DNA from: Micromonospora violae
GTDB lineage: Bacteria > Actinomycetota > Actinomycetes > Mycobacteriales > Micromonosporaceae
Direction: 5' to 3'
Assembly (NCBI RefSeq): GCF_004217135.1
Contig: NZ_SHKK01000001.1
Coordinates: forward strand, 5,828,001-5,892,000
DNA: 64,000 nucleotides
The notes beneath the pieces were generated by a model. The model had not been told where the DNA came from. It searched no databases and saw only the letters and a list, made by a program, of their open reading frames with translations. Position numbers and translations under genes: made by a program. Positions 25,172 to 34,075 of this stretch are shown piece by piece (positions within the stretch are counted from its first letter, which is position 1; each line of letters opens with the position of its first letter).

Positions 25172-25954
25172 CTAGCGGAGTCGGGCGATGCCGAATCTTT
25201 GCTTCAGGTCGGCGATCAACTTCGGGCAGGCGGCGAGCGTTGCGGCCCGGTTTCCGCCTCCGTCGTGCAGCAGAACGATGCCGCCGGGGCGGGTGGCGGC
25301 GTGGACTCGCTTGCCGATGGTCGCGGCGCTCGGCTTGTCCCAGTCCTGTGGGTCGACCGACCAGTGCAGCGGGCGCATGCCGAGGCTCTTGGCCACTGCG
25401 ATCACCTCCGACGTCCACCGGCCGCCGGGCTGCCGGTAGAACGACACCTTCGCGCCGGGGGCGGCCTTCTGGATGGCCTTGCTGGTGCGGTCCAGGTCGG
25501 CCCGGATCTCGGCGACAGGTCGCCGGGCCAGGTCGAGGTCATGTCGCCAGCTGTGGTTGCAGAGCTGGTGTCCCTCCCGGACGATCCGCCGGACCAGCTC
25601 CGGGTGGCGCTGCACCTCGCGACCGACGACGCAGAAGGTCGCGGTCACCTTCGCGGCACGTAGTTGGTCGAGCACCTTCGGTGTCCAGGTCGGGCTGGGC
25701 CCGTCGTCGAACGTCAGGGCCACCGGTCGTACGCCGGTGTTGCGACCCAGGCCGGCGGGGAGCTTGGCCGGCAGCGGCCGCAGTGGCGGCTTGGCCGGCT
25801 TGGTGACGCTGGGGTGCGGTGTCGGGGTGGGTGACGTGGTCGATTCCACCGGTGCTGGCGCGCTGGCGCGTGCGATGGTGCGGTGCCGCTGCGCGCAGCC
25901 GGACAGAAACAGCGCCATGGCGAGGACGGACGCCAGGACGGCGCGGGCTTGCAT
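25172..25954 (-). CDS. polysaccharide deacetylase (NodB domain) lipoprotein
   Basis: A 260-residue exported protein with lipobox LSGC (Cys20) and a Pro/Thr linker. The NodB domain carries motif 1 TFDDGP (Asp83-Asp84) and motif 2 H134-S-W-R-H138, the Asp/His/His zinc site, with LLHDG late in the domain. It probably removes N-acetyl groups from peptidoglycan or another wall glycan at the outer face of the membrane. It is transcribed alone, reading away from the tRNA cluster's upstream side, and starts at ATG 25954 after GGAG. Confidence 0.9.
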   Translation of the reverse strand: MQARAVLASVLAMALFLSGCAQRHRTIARASAPAPVESTTSPTPTPHPSVTKPAKPPLRPLPAKLPAGLGRNTGVRPVALTFDDGPSPTWTPKVLDQLRAAKVTATFCVVGREVQRHPELVRRIVREGHQLCNHSWRHDLDLARRPVAEIRADLDRTSKAIQKAAPGAKVSFYRQPGGRWTSEVIAVAKSLGMRPLHWSVDPQDWDKPSAATIGKRVHAATRPGGIVLLHDGGGNRAATLAACPKLIADLKQRFGIARLR

Positions 25955-26029
25955 CTGCTTGCTCCCGGAGGGTCGGGGTCGGCGGACCCGCCCGACGGTA
26001 GTTCACCTCGCCAGCTGGCGACAGTGCGA

Positions 26030-26974
26030 TCAGTCACGCCTCGACTGGTCCAGGGAGTCGCGGACGGCGGCGCAGAGCGAGACCGCTTCGGCCAGCTCCA
26101 CCGGTCGCACCACCCCGGCGGGCAGGGTGTCGGCTTGCCAGCCGGGACCGGCGGCGAGCACCAGCAACGGGCGTCGGGGCGCGGCGAGCAGCGCGCTGAG
26201 TTGGGCCGGGTCGGCGGTGGCCCGGGTGTGCGACCAGAGCACCACGGCCGCCGGACCGGTCCGGTTGACCGCCTCGACGAGGGCGGCGACCGGCACCCGT
26301 GCGCCGAGCATCCGGTAGCTGACGCCGGCCTCCGCGAGCGCCGCGGCCAACGCCTCCAGCGGCAGGGTGTGCTGTTCCTCGTCGGCGCAGGAGAGCAGGA
26401 TCCGGGCCGGTCCGGTGGGGACCTTGGCCCGGCTGGCCGCCGCGAGAGCCTCCGAGACGCAGCGGGACACCAGGTGTTCCACCTCGATCAGGCCGGCGGT
26501 GGCGGCGTGGCGTTCGCCGATGCCGGCGAGCACCGGGCGCAGCAGGCCGTCCCAGGTGGCGACGACTCCGCCGGTGCCCAGGGCGTGCGCGATCGTCTCG
26601 CTGATCGCCGCCGCGTCCAGCCGCATGGCGGCCCGGGCCAGGCCACGGGCTGCCGGGGCGGCACGGCCGACCGGGATGGTGCCGCCGCCGTCACGGCCGG
26701 TCGGGTGGATCCGGGCGGTCGCGCTGGCGCCGTTGGGTGTCGGGTCCGGTGCCTGGCGGGCCCAGCGGGCCGCCTCGGCGGGGCTCACGCCCTCGGCGGT
26801 GAGCCGGCGCATGATCTCCAGGCGGGCCAGATCGGTGGGTGTGTACCGGCGGTGGTGGCCGGGGATGTGTTCGCTGGGCCCGAGCCCGTAGCGCTGGTGC
26901 CAGGTGCGCAGGGTTGTCACCGCGACCCCCAGCCTGCGTGCGACCGCGCCCGCGCTCAGTGCCTCATCGACCAC
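26030..26974 (-). CDS. MerR-type regulator with cobalamin-binding domain (CarH/LitR-like)
   Basis: A 314-residue protein. Residues 1-75 form a MerR winged helix (AVARRLGVAVTTLRTWHQRYGL, GHHRRYTPTDLARL). The rest matches the B12-dependent photoreceptor family: a helical bundle with IGERHAATAGLIEVEH aligning to the W-x9-EH cobalamin cap motif, and DEEQHTLPL supplying the lower axial His202. The cap Trp is His156 here. Family members repress carotenoid genes in the dark and release DNA when light breaks adenosylcobalamin. It is the last gene of the idi-crtI-crtE strand, overlapping idi by 11 bp, so it probably controls this locus. Confidence 0.85.
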   Translation of the reverse strand: MVDEALSAGAVARRLGVAVTTLRTWHQRYGLGPSEHIPGHHRRYTPTDLARLEIMRRLTAEGVSPAEAARWARQAPDPTPNGASATARIHPTGRDGGGTIPVGRAAPAARGLARAAMRLDAAAISETIAHALGTGGVVATWDGLLRPVLAGIGERHAATAGLIEVEHLVSRCVSEALAAASRAKVPTGPARILLSCADEEQHTLPLEALAAALAEAGVSYRMLGARVPVAALVEAVNRTGPAAVVLWSHTRATADPAQLSALLAAPRRPLLVLAAGPGWQADTLPAGVVRPVELAEAVSLCAAVRDSLDQSRRD

Positions 26975-27584
26975 CCGACCGCTCCGCCGTGTTGTCCGCC
27001 GACCAGCCGGGCGGGGTCGTGCCCGGCCCGATTGCGTCAGACCGGGACCCCGCGGGGCGGAGCAGCCGGTTCACCACCCCGCCCAGCCAGGGTGCGTACG
27101 ACCGGGGGTCGAGCGCCAACTCGGCCTCCAGCGCGGTGGGGTCGGCCCACCGCAGCTCGGCCACCTCGTCCGGGTCCGGCAGTAGCGGGGCGCTGGGCCG
27201 GAACTCGCCTCGCAGTACGTGGTCGTACTCGAACTCGACCCGGCCGGTCGCCGGGTCCTCGGCGTAGTAGACGTAGGTGCCGACCTCGGTGAGCTCGACC
27301 GGGCCCGTGCCCAACTCCTCGCCCAGTCGTCGGTTGGCCGCCTCGGCGAGCGACTCCCCGGGACGGGGGTGCCCGCAGCAGGAGTTGGCCCAGCGCAGCG
27401 GGAACCGGGTCTTGACGGCGGCTCGACGCTGGAGCAGCACCTGGCCGTCCGGGTCCACCAGCAACACCGAGAAGGCCCGGTGCAGCCGCCCCGGCGGTTG
27501 GTGCGCGGCCGCGACGGTCGTCTCGCCGTGCGCCTTGCCGGTCTCGTCGACGAGTTCGACGAGATGTTCCTCACGTGCGCTCAT
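26964..27584 (-). CDS. idi: isopentenyl-diphosphate delta-isomerase, type 1
   Basis: A 206-residue Nudix-fold enzyme interconverting IPP and DMAPP, the C5 units for carotenoids. The catalytic Cys is in NSCCGHPRPGE and the Glu region is FEYDHVLRGEF; the QRRAAVKTRFPLRW stretch is also typical. Start ATG 27584 overlaps the crtI stop by 4 nt; longer in-frame starts run through crtI. The C-terminal 25 residues beyond NRLLRPAG are low complexity. Confidence 0.92.
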   Translation of the reverse strand: MSAREEHLVELVDETGKAHGETTVAAAHQPPGRLHRAFSVLLVDPDGQVLLQRRAAVKTRFPLRWANSCCGHPRPGESLAEAANRRLGEELGTGPVELTEVGTYVYYAEDPATGRVEFEYDHVLRGEFRPSAPLLPDPDEVAELRWADPTALEAELALDPRSYAPWLGGVVNRLLRPAGSRSDAIGPGTTPPGWSADNTAERSGGR

Positions 27585-29062
27585 CGGCCTTCCCCAGTGA
27601 TTCGGCCGGCGGCGAGCTTGCCGGAGATGAGCACCATCGGCACGCCGACCCCGGGCTGCGTCCCGGAGCCGACGAACACCACGTTCGACAGGTCGCGGTG
27701 CAGGTTCGACGGGCGGAACGGGCCGGTCTGGAAGAAGGTGTGCGCGGCGGCGAACGGAGTGCCGGCGGCCATCCCCTGCTCCTCCCACTCGGCAGGGGTG
27801 ATCGCGCGCAGCACCTCGACCCCGGCGCCGAAGCCGACGTAGCCGCGCTCCTCCAGGGTGCCGATCAGCTGGTCGGTGTAGCGCTGGGTCAGGTCGCCAC
27901 GCCACTCGAACGGCGCCCGGTGCAGGTTGGGCACCGGGGCGAGCACGTAGTAGGTGTGCCGGTCCGCTGGGGCCACCGCGGGGTCGGTCCGGCTCGGGTT
28001 GGTGACCAGGAGCGACGGATCGGTCATCAATTCACCCCGCCGGATGACCTCATCGAAGGTGCCCTTCCACGCGCGGCCGAAATGGATGTTGTGGTGGGCG
28101 ATCTTCGCATAGCCCTGTCGGGAGCCGACATGCAGAACGACGCAGGACGGCGAGTAGGTGAGCCGGCGCTTCGGCGCGGCGGGCAGCAGGTCCCGGTAGG
28201 CGACCGGCAGATCGGGGTTGAGCACCACCACGTCCGCCGGCACCAGGTCACCGTCGGCGGTGAGCACGCCGGTGGCCCGACCGTTCGCGGTCTCCACCCG
28301 GGTCACCGTGGTGCCGTAGCGGATCTGCACGCCGTGCTTCTCGGCCGCGCCGGCCATCGCCCTGGAGACCGCGTGGATGCCGCCGCGCGGGAAGTAGACG
28401 CCGGCCACCGAGTCGAGGTACGCGATGACCGCGTAGATGGCGAGCGCGTCGTGTGGCGCGAGGCCGGCGTACATCGCCTGGAAGGAGAAGATCCGCTGGG
28501 TACGCGGGTCGCGGAAGAACTGGTTGATTTTCGTCTGGAGGCGGCGGAAGGCGCCGCCGCCGAGCAGCTTGAGCAGGTTGCCGGTGATCAGATCGGTGGG
28601 CGCGTCCAGGTTGCGCTCGATGAAGTCGGTGCGCTCCAGCCGCCACAGCTCCCGCGCGTACTCGACGAACCGCAGGTAGCCGTCGGCCTCACACGGCCCG
28701 CAGACCCGGGAGATCTCGGCGGCCATCCGGGTGGTGTCGGTGAGCACGTCGAGAGTCGAGCCGTCCGGGTAGTACGCCCGGTAGGCAGGGTCGAGCGGGG
28801 TCAGGTCCAGCCAGTCGCGCAGCTCCTCGCCGACCGCGCCGAGCGCCTCGGCGATCAGGTCGGGCATGGTGAGCACGGTCGGGCCGGTGTCGAACTCGTA
28901 GCCGTCCACGCCGAGGCGTCCGGCCCGCCCGCCGGGCACGGGCTCGCGCTCCAGCACGGTCACCTGTCGACCGGCACCGGCCAGGTGCAGCGCGCAGGCC
29001 AGCCCACCCAGCCCGGCCCCGACGACCACCACCCGGTCCGTCCGTCCTGTCACCGTCCGCAC
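27581..29062 (-). CDS. crtI: phytoene desaturase CrtI
   Basis: A 493-residue FAD enzyme. It has an N-terminal dinucleotide motif VVVVGAGLGGLACALHLAGAG and C-terminal signature GVGVPMVLISGKLAAG, with GSGTQPG just before. CrtI-type enzymes introduce double bonds into phytoene, usually giving lycopene, at the membrane. It sits between crtE (28 bp upstream) and idi (4-nt overlap) in one operon. Whether it makes three or four desaturations cannot be read from sequence. Confidence 0.93.
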   Translation of the reverse strand: MRTVTGRTDRVVVVGAGLGGLACALHLAGAGRQVTVLEREPVPGGRAGRLGVDGYEFDTGPTVLTMPDLIAEALGAVGEELRDWLDLTPLDPAYRAYYPDGSTLDVLTDTTRMAAEISRVCGPCEADGYLRFVEYARELWRLERTDFIERNLDAPTDLITGNLLKLLGGGAFRRLQTKINQFFRDPRTQRIFSFQAMYAGLAPHDALAIYAVIAYLDSVAGVYFPRGGIHAVSRAMAGAAEKHGVQIRYGTTVTRVETANGRATGVLTADGDLVPADVVVLNPDLPVAYRDLLPAAPKRRLTYSPSCVVLHVGSRQGYAKIAHHNIHFGRAWKGTFDEVIRRGELMTDPSLLVTNPSRTDPAVAPADRHTYYVLAPVPNLHRAPFEWRGDLTQRYTDQLIGTLEERGYVGFGAGVEVLRAITPAEWEEQGMAAGTPFAAAHTFFQTGPFRPSNLHRDLSNVVFVGSGTQPGVGVPMVLISGKLAAGRITGEGR

Positions 29063-29090
29063 GTGACCACCTCCTCGTTCCAGTCGCCCA

Positions 29091-30233
29091 TCAGGCCCGC
29101 CGGTTGGTAGCGGCGGTGGCCAGCCCGGTCAGCGCGGTCCGCGCCGTCTGGTCCACGGGTGCGGCGTCGAGCGCGGTCAGCGCGTCGCTCACCCGCTCGG
29201 TGATCATCTCCTCCACCCGGGCCGCCGCGCCGGTCTCGGCGACCAGCCCGGCGAGCGTGTCGACCGGCCCGTCGGCGGCCCGCTCCAACGCCGTGAGCTG
29301 GGCCGGCGTGGCCAGCTCGCGGGCCAGCACGAGCAGTGTGGTCGGTTTGCCGGTGCGGAGGTCGTCGCCGGCCGGTTTGCCGGTGGCCGCCGGGTCGCCG
29401 TAGACACCGAGCAGGTCGTCGCGGAGCTGGAACGCCTCGCCGACGGCCAGCCCATAGCGGGTGTACGCGGAGACCAGCGGATCGTCGGCGGGTATTCCGG
29501 CCAGGCAGGCCCCGAAGAGCAGTGGTCGCTGGACGGTGTAGCTGGCGGTCTTGTAGCGGGCCACCCGCAGCGCCCGGTCGACCGACCAACTCGCCGGGTC
29601 GTTCTCGCCGAGCACGTCGAGGTACTGCCCGGCGACCGTCTCCACCCGCATCTGGTCGTAGCAGCGACGCACGTCGAGGAGTCGGGTCGACGGCACCGAG
29701 GCGTGCGCCAGCAACTGGTCGGCCCAGACCATGCAGAGGTCGCCGATGAGCACGGCGACGGCCTCACCGAACCGGCCGGGATCGCCCCGGAGGCCTGCGG
29801 CGATGTGCTGGTCGGCGAGCGCGACGTGTGCGGTGGGTCGGCCCCGGCGGGTGGTGGACGCGTCCATCACGTCGTCGTGCACCAGCGCGAAGGTGTGCAG
29901 CAGCTCCAGCGCGGCCAGCGCGGGCAGCACGGGCGGCAGCGCCGCGGTGGCGCCGACCGCCCCGCGCCAACCCCAGTAGGCGAACGTGGAGCGGATCCGT
30001 TTGCCGCCGGTGAGCACGGCCTCCCGCGCGGTGGCGGCGAAGCGACCCATCGATGCGTCGATGTCGTTGAGGGCGTCCACCTCGGCGGTGAGGAAAGTGT
30101 TCAGCGTCTCGTCGATCGCCGTGACCAGATCGTGGGTATAAGCCGCCAGAACGGCGCGGACCGGATCGTCCCCGTCTCCCGGCCCCGCCGGCGCTACGCG
30201 GGTCACGTTGCCCGCCACTGCGTCGTTGGCCAT
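29091..30233 (-). CDS. crtE: polyprenyl diphosphate synthase, probable GGPP synthase CrtE
   Basis: A 380-residue isoprenyl chain-elongation enzyme. The first Asp-rich motif is HDDVMD (Asp120-121 and Asp124), and the second is RDDLLGVYGD (Asp272-273). Lys/Arg residues in GGKRIRS match the substrate-binding site. In a crt operon the product is most likely C20 geranylgeranyl diphosphate for CrtB. ATG 30233 lies 7 nt after TACGCT on the minus strand, fitting a leaderless transcript. It is the first gene of crtE-crtI-idi-merR. Confidence 0.92.
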   Translation of the reverse strand: MANDAVAGNVTRVAPAGPGDGDDPVRAVLAAYTHDLVTAIDETLNTFLTAEVDALNDIDASMGRFAATAREAVLTGGKRIRSTFAYWGWRGAVGATAALPPVLPALAALELLHTFALVHDDVMDASTTRRGRPTAHVALADQHIAAGLRGDPGRFGEAVAVLIGDLCMVWADQLLAHASVPSTRLLDVRRCYDQMRVETVAGQYLDVLGENDPASWSVDRALRVARYKTASYTVQRPLLFGACLAGIPADDPLVSAYTRYGLAVGEAFQLRDDLLGVYGDPAATGKPAGDDLRTGKPTTLLVLARELATPAQLTALERAADGPVDTLAGLVAETGAAARVEEMITERVSDALTALDAAPVDQTARTALTGLATAATNRRA

Positions 30234-30261
30234 GCGGCTGAGCGTACCTTAAGCTACGAGC

Positions 30262-30282
30262 TGCGTCGATTGGTGCGTCGAT
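30262..30282. promoter_or_regulatory. 9-bp direct repeats in the crtE-crtB divergent promoter
   Basis: TGCGTCGAT occurs at 30262-30270 and again at 30274-30282, a 12-bp period, within the 65-bp gap between divergent crtE and crtB. B12-type MerR regulators of carotenoid genes bind direct repeats of similar spacing, so this is a candidate operator for the locus regulator. Confidence 0.45.
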
Positions 30283-30298
30283 AATTGGAGGAGGTTCA

Positions 30299-31222
30299 GT
30301 GGAACCTGATCTCGCCGCCGCCTATGGCCGGTGCCGTGAGCTGCACAAACGCCACGGCCGCACCTACTATCTCGCCACCCGCCTGCTCCCCGCCTGGAAA
30401 CGACGGCACGTGCACGCCCTCTACGGGTTCACCCGGTACGCGGACGAGATCGTGGACCGCACCGAGGACCTGCCCCAGGCCGAGCGGGCCGCTCTGCTGG
30501 ACCACTGGGCCGGGCAGTTCATGGCCGGCCTGCACGGGGCACCGGTCGATGACCCGCTGCTGCCGGCCGTGCTGCACACGATCGCGGTCTTCGATCTCGA
30601 CCGGGACGACTTCGCGTCGTTTCTGAAAAGCATGGCGATGGACCTCACCGTCACCGCGTACCCGACCTACGACCACCTGCTCGACTACATGGAGGGCTCG
30701 GCAGCGGTCATCGGCACCATGATGCTGCCGATCCTGGGCAGCTCCGACCCGGCGGCGGCCCGGGAGCCGGCCCGGCAACTCGGCTTCGCCTTCCAGCTCA
30801 CCAACTTCATCCGGGATGTCGCCGAGGACCTCGACCGGGGCCGCACCTACCTGCCGGACGAGGACCTGGCGAAGTTCGGGGTCACCCGCGAGGACCTGGC
30901 CGAGGCCCGCGCGCGAGGCCGCGGTACGCCGCGCATCCGCGAGTTGATCGAGTACGAGGTGACCCGCGCCCAGGCGCACTACGCCGCCGCCGCACCCGGT
31001 GTCACCATGCTGGCGCCCGCCTCGCAGGCCTGCATGCGCACCGCGTACGCGCTCTACGGCGGCATCCTCGACGAGGTGGCCGCGCAAGGTTACGACGTCT
31101 TCGTCCGGCGGGCCGTGGTGCCGCAGCGGCGACGGATGGCGGTGGCCGCGCGGGCCCTGCTCAGCTCGACCGGTACGCCGGTCGTCATCCCCGGGCCGAG
31201 GATCCACCCGCAGAGCCGATGA
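30299..31222 (+). CDS. crtB: phytoene synthase CrtB
   Basis: A 307-residue squalene/phytoene synthase that joins two GGPP to phytoene. The first Asp-rich motif is DEIVD (49-53) and the second RDVAED (172-177), with NFIRDVAEDLDRGRTYLP intact. The GTG start follows GGAGGAGG. It is divergent from crtE, so all enzymes from C5 isomerisation to lycopene are in one block; no cyclase or hydroxylase is seen nearby. It is convergent with the next gene, 7 bp away. Confidence 0.94.
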   Translation: MEPDLAAAYGRCRELHKRHGRTYYLATRLLPAWKRRHVHALYGFTRYADEIVDRTEDLPQAERAALLDHWAGQFMAGLHGAPVDDPLLPAVLHTIAVFDLDRDDFASFLKSMAMDLTVTAYPTYDHLLDYMEGSAAVIGTMMLPILGSSDPAAAREPARQLGFAFQLTNFIRDVAEDLDRGRTYLPDEDLAKFGVTREDLAEARARGRGTPRIRELIEYEVTRAQAHYAAAAPGVTMLAPASQACMRTAYALYGGILDEVAAQGYDVFVRRAVVPQRRRMAVAARALLSSTGTPVVIPGPRIHPQSR

Positions 31223-31229
31223 CCGCCCT

Positions 31230-32306
31230 TCAGAGCACCGAGTGCAGGACGTCGGCCAGCTCGTTGACGCGGTCGTGTTCGTCCAACCGGGCCGTGGCGT
31301 ACGCGCAGGCGTACCCGCGTTCCGGGTCGGCCCACGCGCCGCTGCCGCCGACACCGCCCATGCCCCAGCTGCCGTCCGGCTCCCGCTGCATGCCCAGCGT
31401 CCACTGGGCCGGACGGTCCAGCACCAGGTCCGGCCCGTCGTACTGGACCCGGGTCGTCTCCGCGATCAGGTCCGGGCTGAACAGCCGGACGCCGTCCAGG
31501 ATGCCGCCGGCCAGCAGACCGGCGTAGAGCCGGGCCAGCCCGGACGCGGTGGCGTGCAGATTGACCGCCGGCATCTCGGCGCCCCGCCACAGCGGGCTGT
31601 TCACCACGGCCAGGTCCAGGCCACCGGCCGGGTTGCCCATCGCGCGCGCCCGCAGCGAGCCCGGCTCGCCGAGCTTCCGACTCGGCCACTGCGGGTCGCC
31701 GTAGCGCAGGTCCGCGCAGCGCCGCTGGTCCGCCTCGGTCAGCCCGAAGCCGAGGTCGAGCTGCCACCGGTCGGCGATCTCCTCGGCCAGGAACCGACCC
31801 ACCGACCTACCGTCGACCCGCCGGACCAGCTCGCCCACCAGATGCCCGTACGTCCAGGCGTGTTCCCCGGCGACCGAGCCCGGCGACCACTCGGGGTCGG
31901 CGGCGGCCAGGTCGCCGGTGAGCAGCGCCCAGTCGGCGACCGCGATGGCTGGCCGGGGCACCGGGAAAGCCGGAAGCCCGGCGGTGTGCGACAGCACCTG
32001 ACGCACGGTGGCGGGGGTGCGGAACTCCGGCCAGTACCGGTCCACCGGCGCGTCGAGATCGACCTTGTCCCGGTCGACGAGCATCAGCAGGCAGAGCGCG
32101 GCCACCGGTTTGCCGACCGAGTAGACGTTCACCAGCGTGTCCGGCCGCCACGGCTCGCCGCCCGGTCCAGGGTCGGTGCGGGAGCCGCCGATCAGGTCCA
32201 CGACCGGCTGCCCGTCGTACCAGATGGTCAGGCCGGCACCTGTCTCCCGCCCGGCGGTGAACAGATCGTGGAAGCAGTCCCGGACGGGAGCGAAGCGTGC
32301 GTCCAT
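31230..32306 (-). CDS. beta-lactamase-fold serine hydrolase (class C/EstB-like)
   Basis: A 358-residue protein with the S-x-x-K nucleophile motif SVGK and the Tyr motif as YGH rather than YxN; HTAGLPAF and GMGGVGGSGAWADP are typical of esterase-like members. It has no signal peptide, so it is a cytoplasmic esterase or amidase rather than a secreted resistance enzyme. ATG 32306 lies 6 nt beyond TACCGT, again hinting at a leaderless start. The substrate is unknown. Confidence 0.87.
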   Translation of the reverse strand: MDARFAPVRDCFHDLFTAGRETGAGLTIWYDGQPVVDLIGGSRTDPGPGGEPWRPDTLVNVYSVGKPVAALCLLMLVDRDKVDLDAPVDRYWPEFRTPATVRQVLSHTAGLPAFPVPRPAIAVADWALLTGDLAAADPEWSPGSVAGEHAWTYGHLVGELVRRVDGRSVGRFLAEEIADRWQLDLGFGLTEADQRRCADLRYGDPQWPSRKLGEPGSLRARAMGNPAGGLDLAVVNSPLWRGAEMPAVNLHATASGLARLYAGLLAGGILDGVRLFSPDLIAETTRVQYDGPDLVLDRPAQWTLGMQREPDGSWGMGGVGGSGAWADPERGYACAYATARLDEHDRVNELADVLHSVL

Positions 32307-32385
32307 CCGGTCACGGTAAGCGTCCGGGCCGGTGAGCGCGTCGACTTTTCATCGGCCCTGGTGGTCGGGGCGGTGTCGCTGGGGG

Positions 32386-33873
32386 ATGCTGTTCGGTGTG
32401 GCGGAGCCGGAGCTGGTGGATGTGGTCGTGGTCGGGCTCGGGGTTGGCGGCGAGGAGGTGGCCGAACGGCTCGCCGAGGCCGGCCTGAGCGTCGTTGGCG
32501 TCGAACGGAATCTCGTCGGCGGGGAGTGCCCGTACTGGGGTTGCATCCCGAGCAAGATGATGATCAGAGCGGCCAACGCGCTCGCCGAGGCTCGCCGGGT
32601 CGACGGGCTCGCCGGGGCCGCGCAGGTCCAACCGGACTGGGCGCCGGTGGCCAAGCGGATCCGCGAGGAAGCCACCGACACCTGGGACGACACGGTCGCG
32701 GCCGAGCGGTTCATCGGCAAGGGCGGCCGGCTCGTGCGGGGCAGCGGCCGGCTCGACGGTCCGCGCCGGGTTCGCGTCGGCGACCAGGTGTTCGAGGCCC
32801 GACACGGCGTGGTGCTGGGCACCGGCACCCGCCCGTCGGTGCCGCCGATCGACGGGCTGGCGGACACCCCGTACTGGACCAACCACCAGGCGATCGAGGT
32901 CGAGGAGTTGCCCGATTCGCTGCTCGTGCTCGGTGGCGGTGCGATCGGTCTGGAGTTGGCGCAGGTCTTCGTCCGCTTCGGGGTCCGGGTCACCGTGGTC
33001 GAGGCGCTCGACCGGGTGCTGGCCGTCGAGGAACCCGAGGCGTCCGAGGTGGCCGCCGCGGCGCTGCGCGCCGACGGCGTGGAGATTCACACCGGGGTAC
33101 GCGCCGAACGGGTCGAGCACGACGGGACCAGGTTCACCCTGCACGGTGGTGGCGGCGTGGAGTTCACCGCCGACCGGCTGCTGGTGGTGACCGGGCGCAA
33201 GGCCAAGCTGGCCGAGCTGGGTCTGGACACGATCGGCCTGGACACCAACCAGCGGTACCTGCCGGTGGACGACCGTCTGCACGTCACGGAGCACGTCTGG
33301 GCGGTCGGTGACCTGACCGGCGAGGGTGCCTTCACCCACATCGCCATGTACCAGGCGGGGATCGTGATCGCCGACATCCTGGCTCGCGCCCGGCAAGCGA
33401 CGGCCGGGGCGGACGCCAGCGGCACCGCCAGCGTGGTCGGCGGGGCGATGGGCGCGTCCAGCTCGTTGGCCGCCAGCGGGTCGAGCGGGTCCGCCGGCAC
33501 CGTCCCGCGCGCCGACTACCGCGCGCTGCCCCGGGTGACCTTCACCGATCCCGAGATCGGCGCGGTCGGGCTCACCGAGCGGCAGGCCCGCGAACGCGGC
33601 ATCAACGTGCAGGTGGGTTTCACCAAGCTCGGCAGCTCGACCCGAGGTTGGATCCACCGGGTCGGCGACGGCGATTTCATCAAGGTCGTCGCGGACGCCG
33701 ACCAGGGGGTGCTGGTCGGCGCGACGTCGGTCGGCCCGGCCGGCGGCGAGGTGCTGTCCGCGCTGGTGGTGGCGGTGCACGCGGCGGTGCCGCTGAGCCA
33801 GCTCCGGCACATGATCTACGCGTACCCGACCTTCCACCGGGCCATCGGCGACGCCCTCCGCGACCTGTCCTGA
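32386..33873 (+). CDS. FAD-dependent pyridine nucleotide-disulphide oxidoreductase, lipoamide-dehydrogenase-like
   Basis: About 495 residues. It has the FAD motif VVVGLGVGGEEVAERLAEAG, the redox-active pair in GGECPYWGCIPSKMM, the NAD(P) motif LGGGAIGLELAQVF and the AVGDLTGEG flavin loop. The His-x-His-Pro-Thr motif of true lipoamide dehydrogenases reads YAYPTF here, so the usual catalytic His is absent. An Ala/Ser/Gly insert of about 40 residues (around 340-380) is unusual. It may be a quinone or flavin reductase-type relative. GTG 32398 is an alternative start. Confidence 0.85.
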   Translation: MLFGVAEPELVDVVVVGLGVGGEEVAERLAEAGLSVVGVERNLVGGECPYWGCIPSKMMIRAANALAEARRVDGLAGAAQVQPDWAPVAKRIREEATDTWDDTVAAERFIGKGGRLVRGSGRLDGPRRVRVGDQVFEARHGVVLGTGTRPSVPPIDGLADTPYWTNHQAIEVEELPDSLLVLGGGAIGLELAQVFVRFGVRVTVVEALDRVLAVEEPEASEVAAAALRADGVEIHTGVRAERVEHDGTRFTLHGGGGVEFTADRLLVVTGRKAKLAELGLDTIGLDTNQRYLPVDDRLHVTEHVWAVGDLTGEGAFTHIAMYQAGIVIADILARARQATAGADASGTASVVGGAMGASSSLAASGSSGSAGTVPRADYRALPRVTFTDPEIGAVGLTERQARERGINVQVGFTKLGSSTRGWIHRVGDGDFIKVVADADQGVLVGATSVGPAGGEVLSALVVAVHAAVPLSQLRHMIYAYPTFHRAIGDALRDLS

Positions 33874-33995
33874 CGAGTGCTCCGCGCCCCGCGCTGCGGC
33901 GCCCCGCGCCGGGCCTCGTTTTCACAGCGGGCTGAGCAGGTGAGGTGCGGTACAGAGCCTCGCTGGGTCCGCGGGGTCGAGGACCCAGTTGTCCG

Positions 33996-34068
33996 CCCTT
34001 TGCTCTGCACCCGCGGAGGCACCAGCTACAGACCGTGAGTGTCGCCTCCGCGGGTGCAGAGCAAAGGG
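33996..34068. repeat. 25-bp perfect inverted repeat with 23-nt spacer
   Basis: Left arm 33996-34020 (CCCTTTGCTCTGCACCCGCG, then GAGGC) and right arm 34044-34068 are exact reverse complements. It lies in the 520-bp gene-free stretch 33874-34393. A shorter hairpin (CTGGGTCC 33963-33970 with GGACCCAG 33981-33988) precedes it and could terminate the oxidoreductase gene. The element looks like a REP-type palindrome rather than a simple terminator. Confidence 0.75.
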
Positions 34069-34075
34069 TGCGAGG

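Noticed and set aside
32386..33873. Naming the FAD enzyme lpdA
   Set aside because: The catalytic HxHPT motif is absent, so a lipoamide dehydrogenase symbol would mislead.
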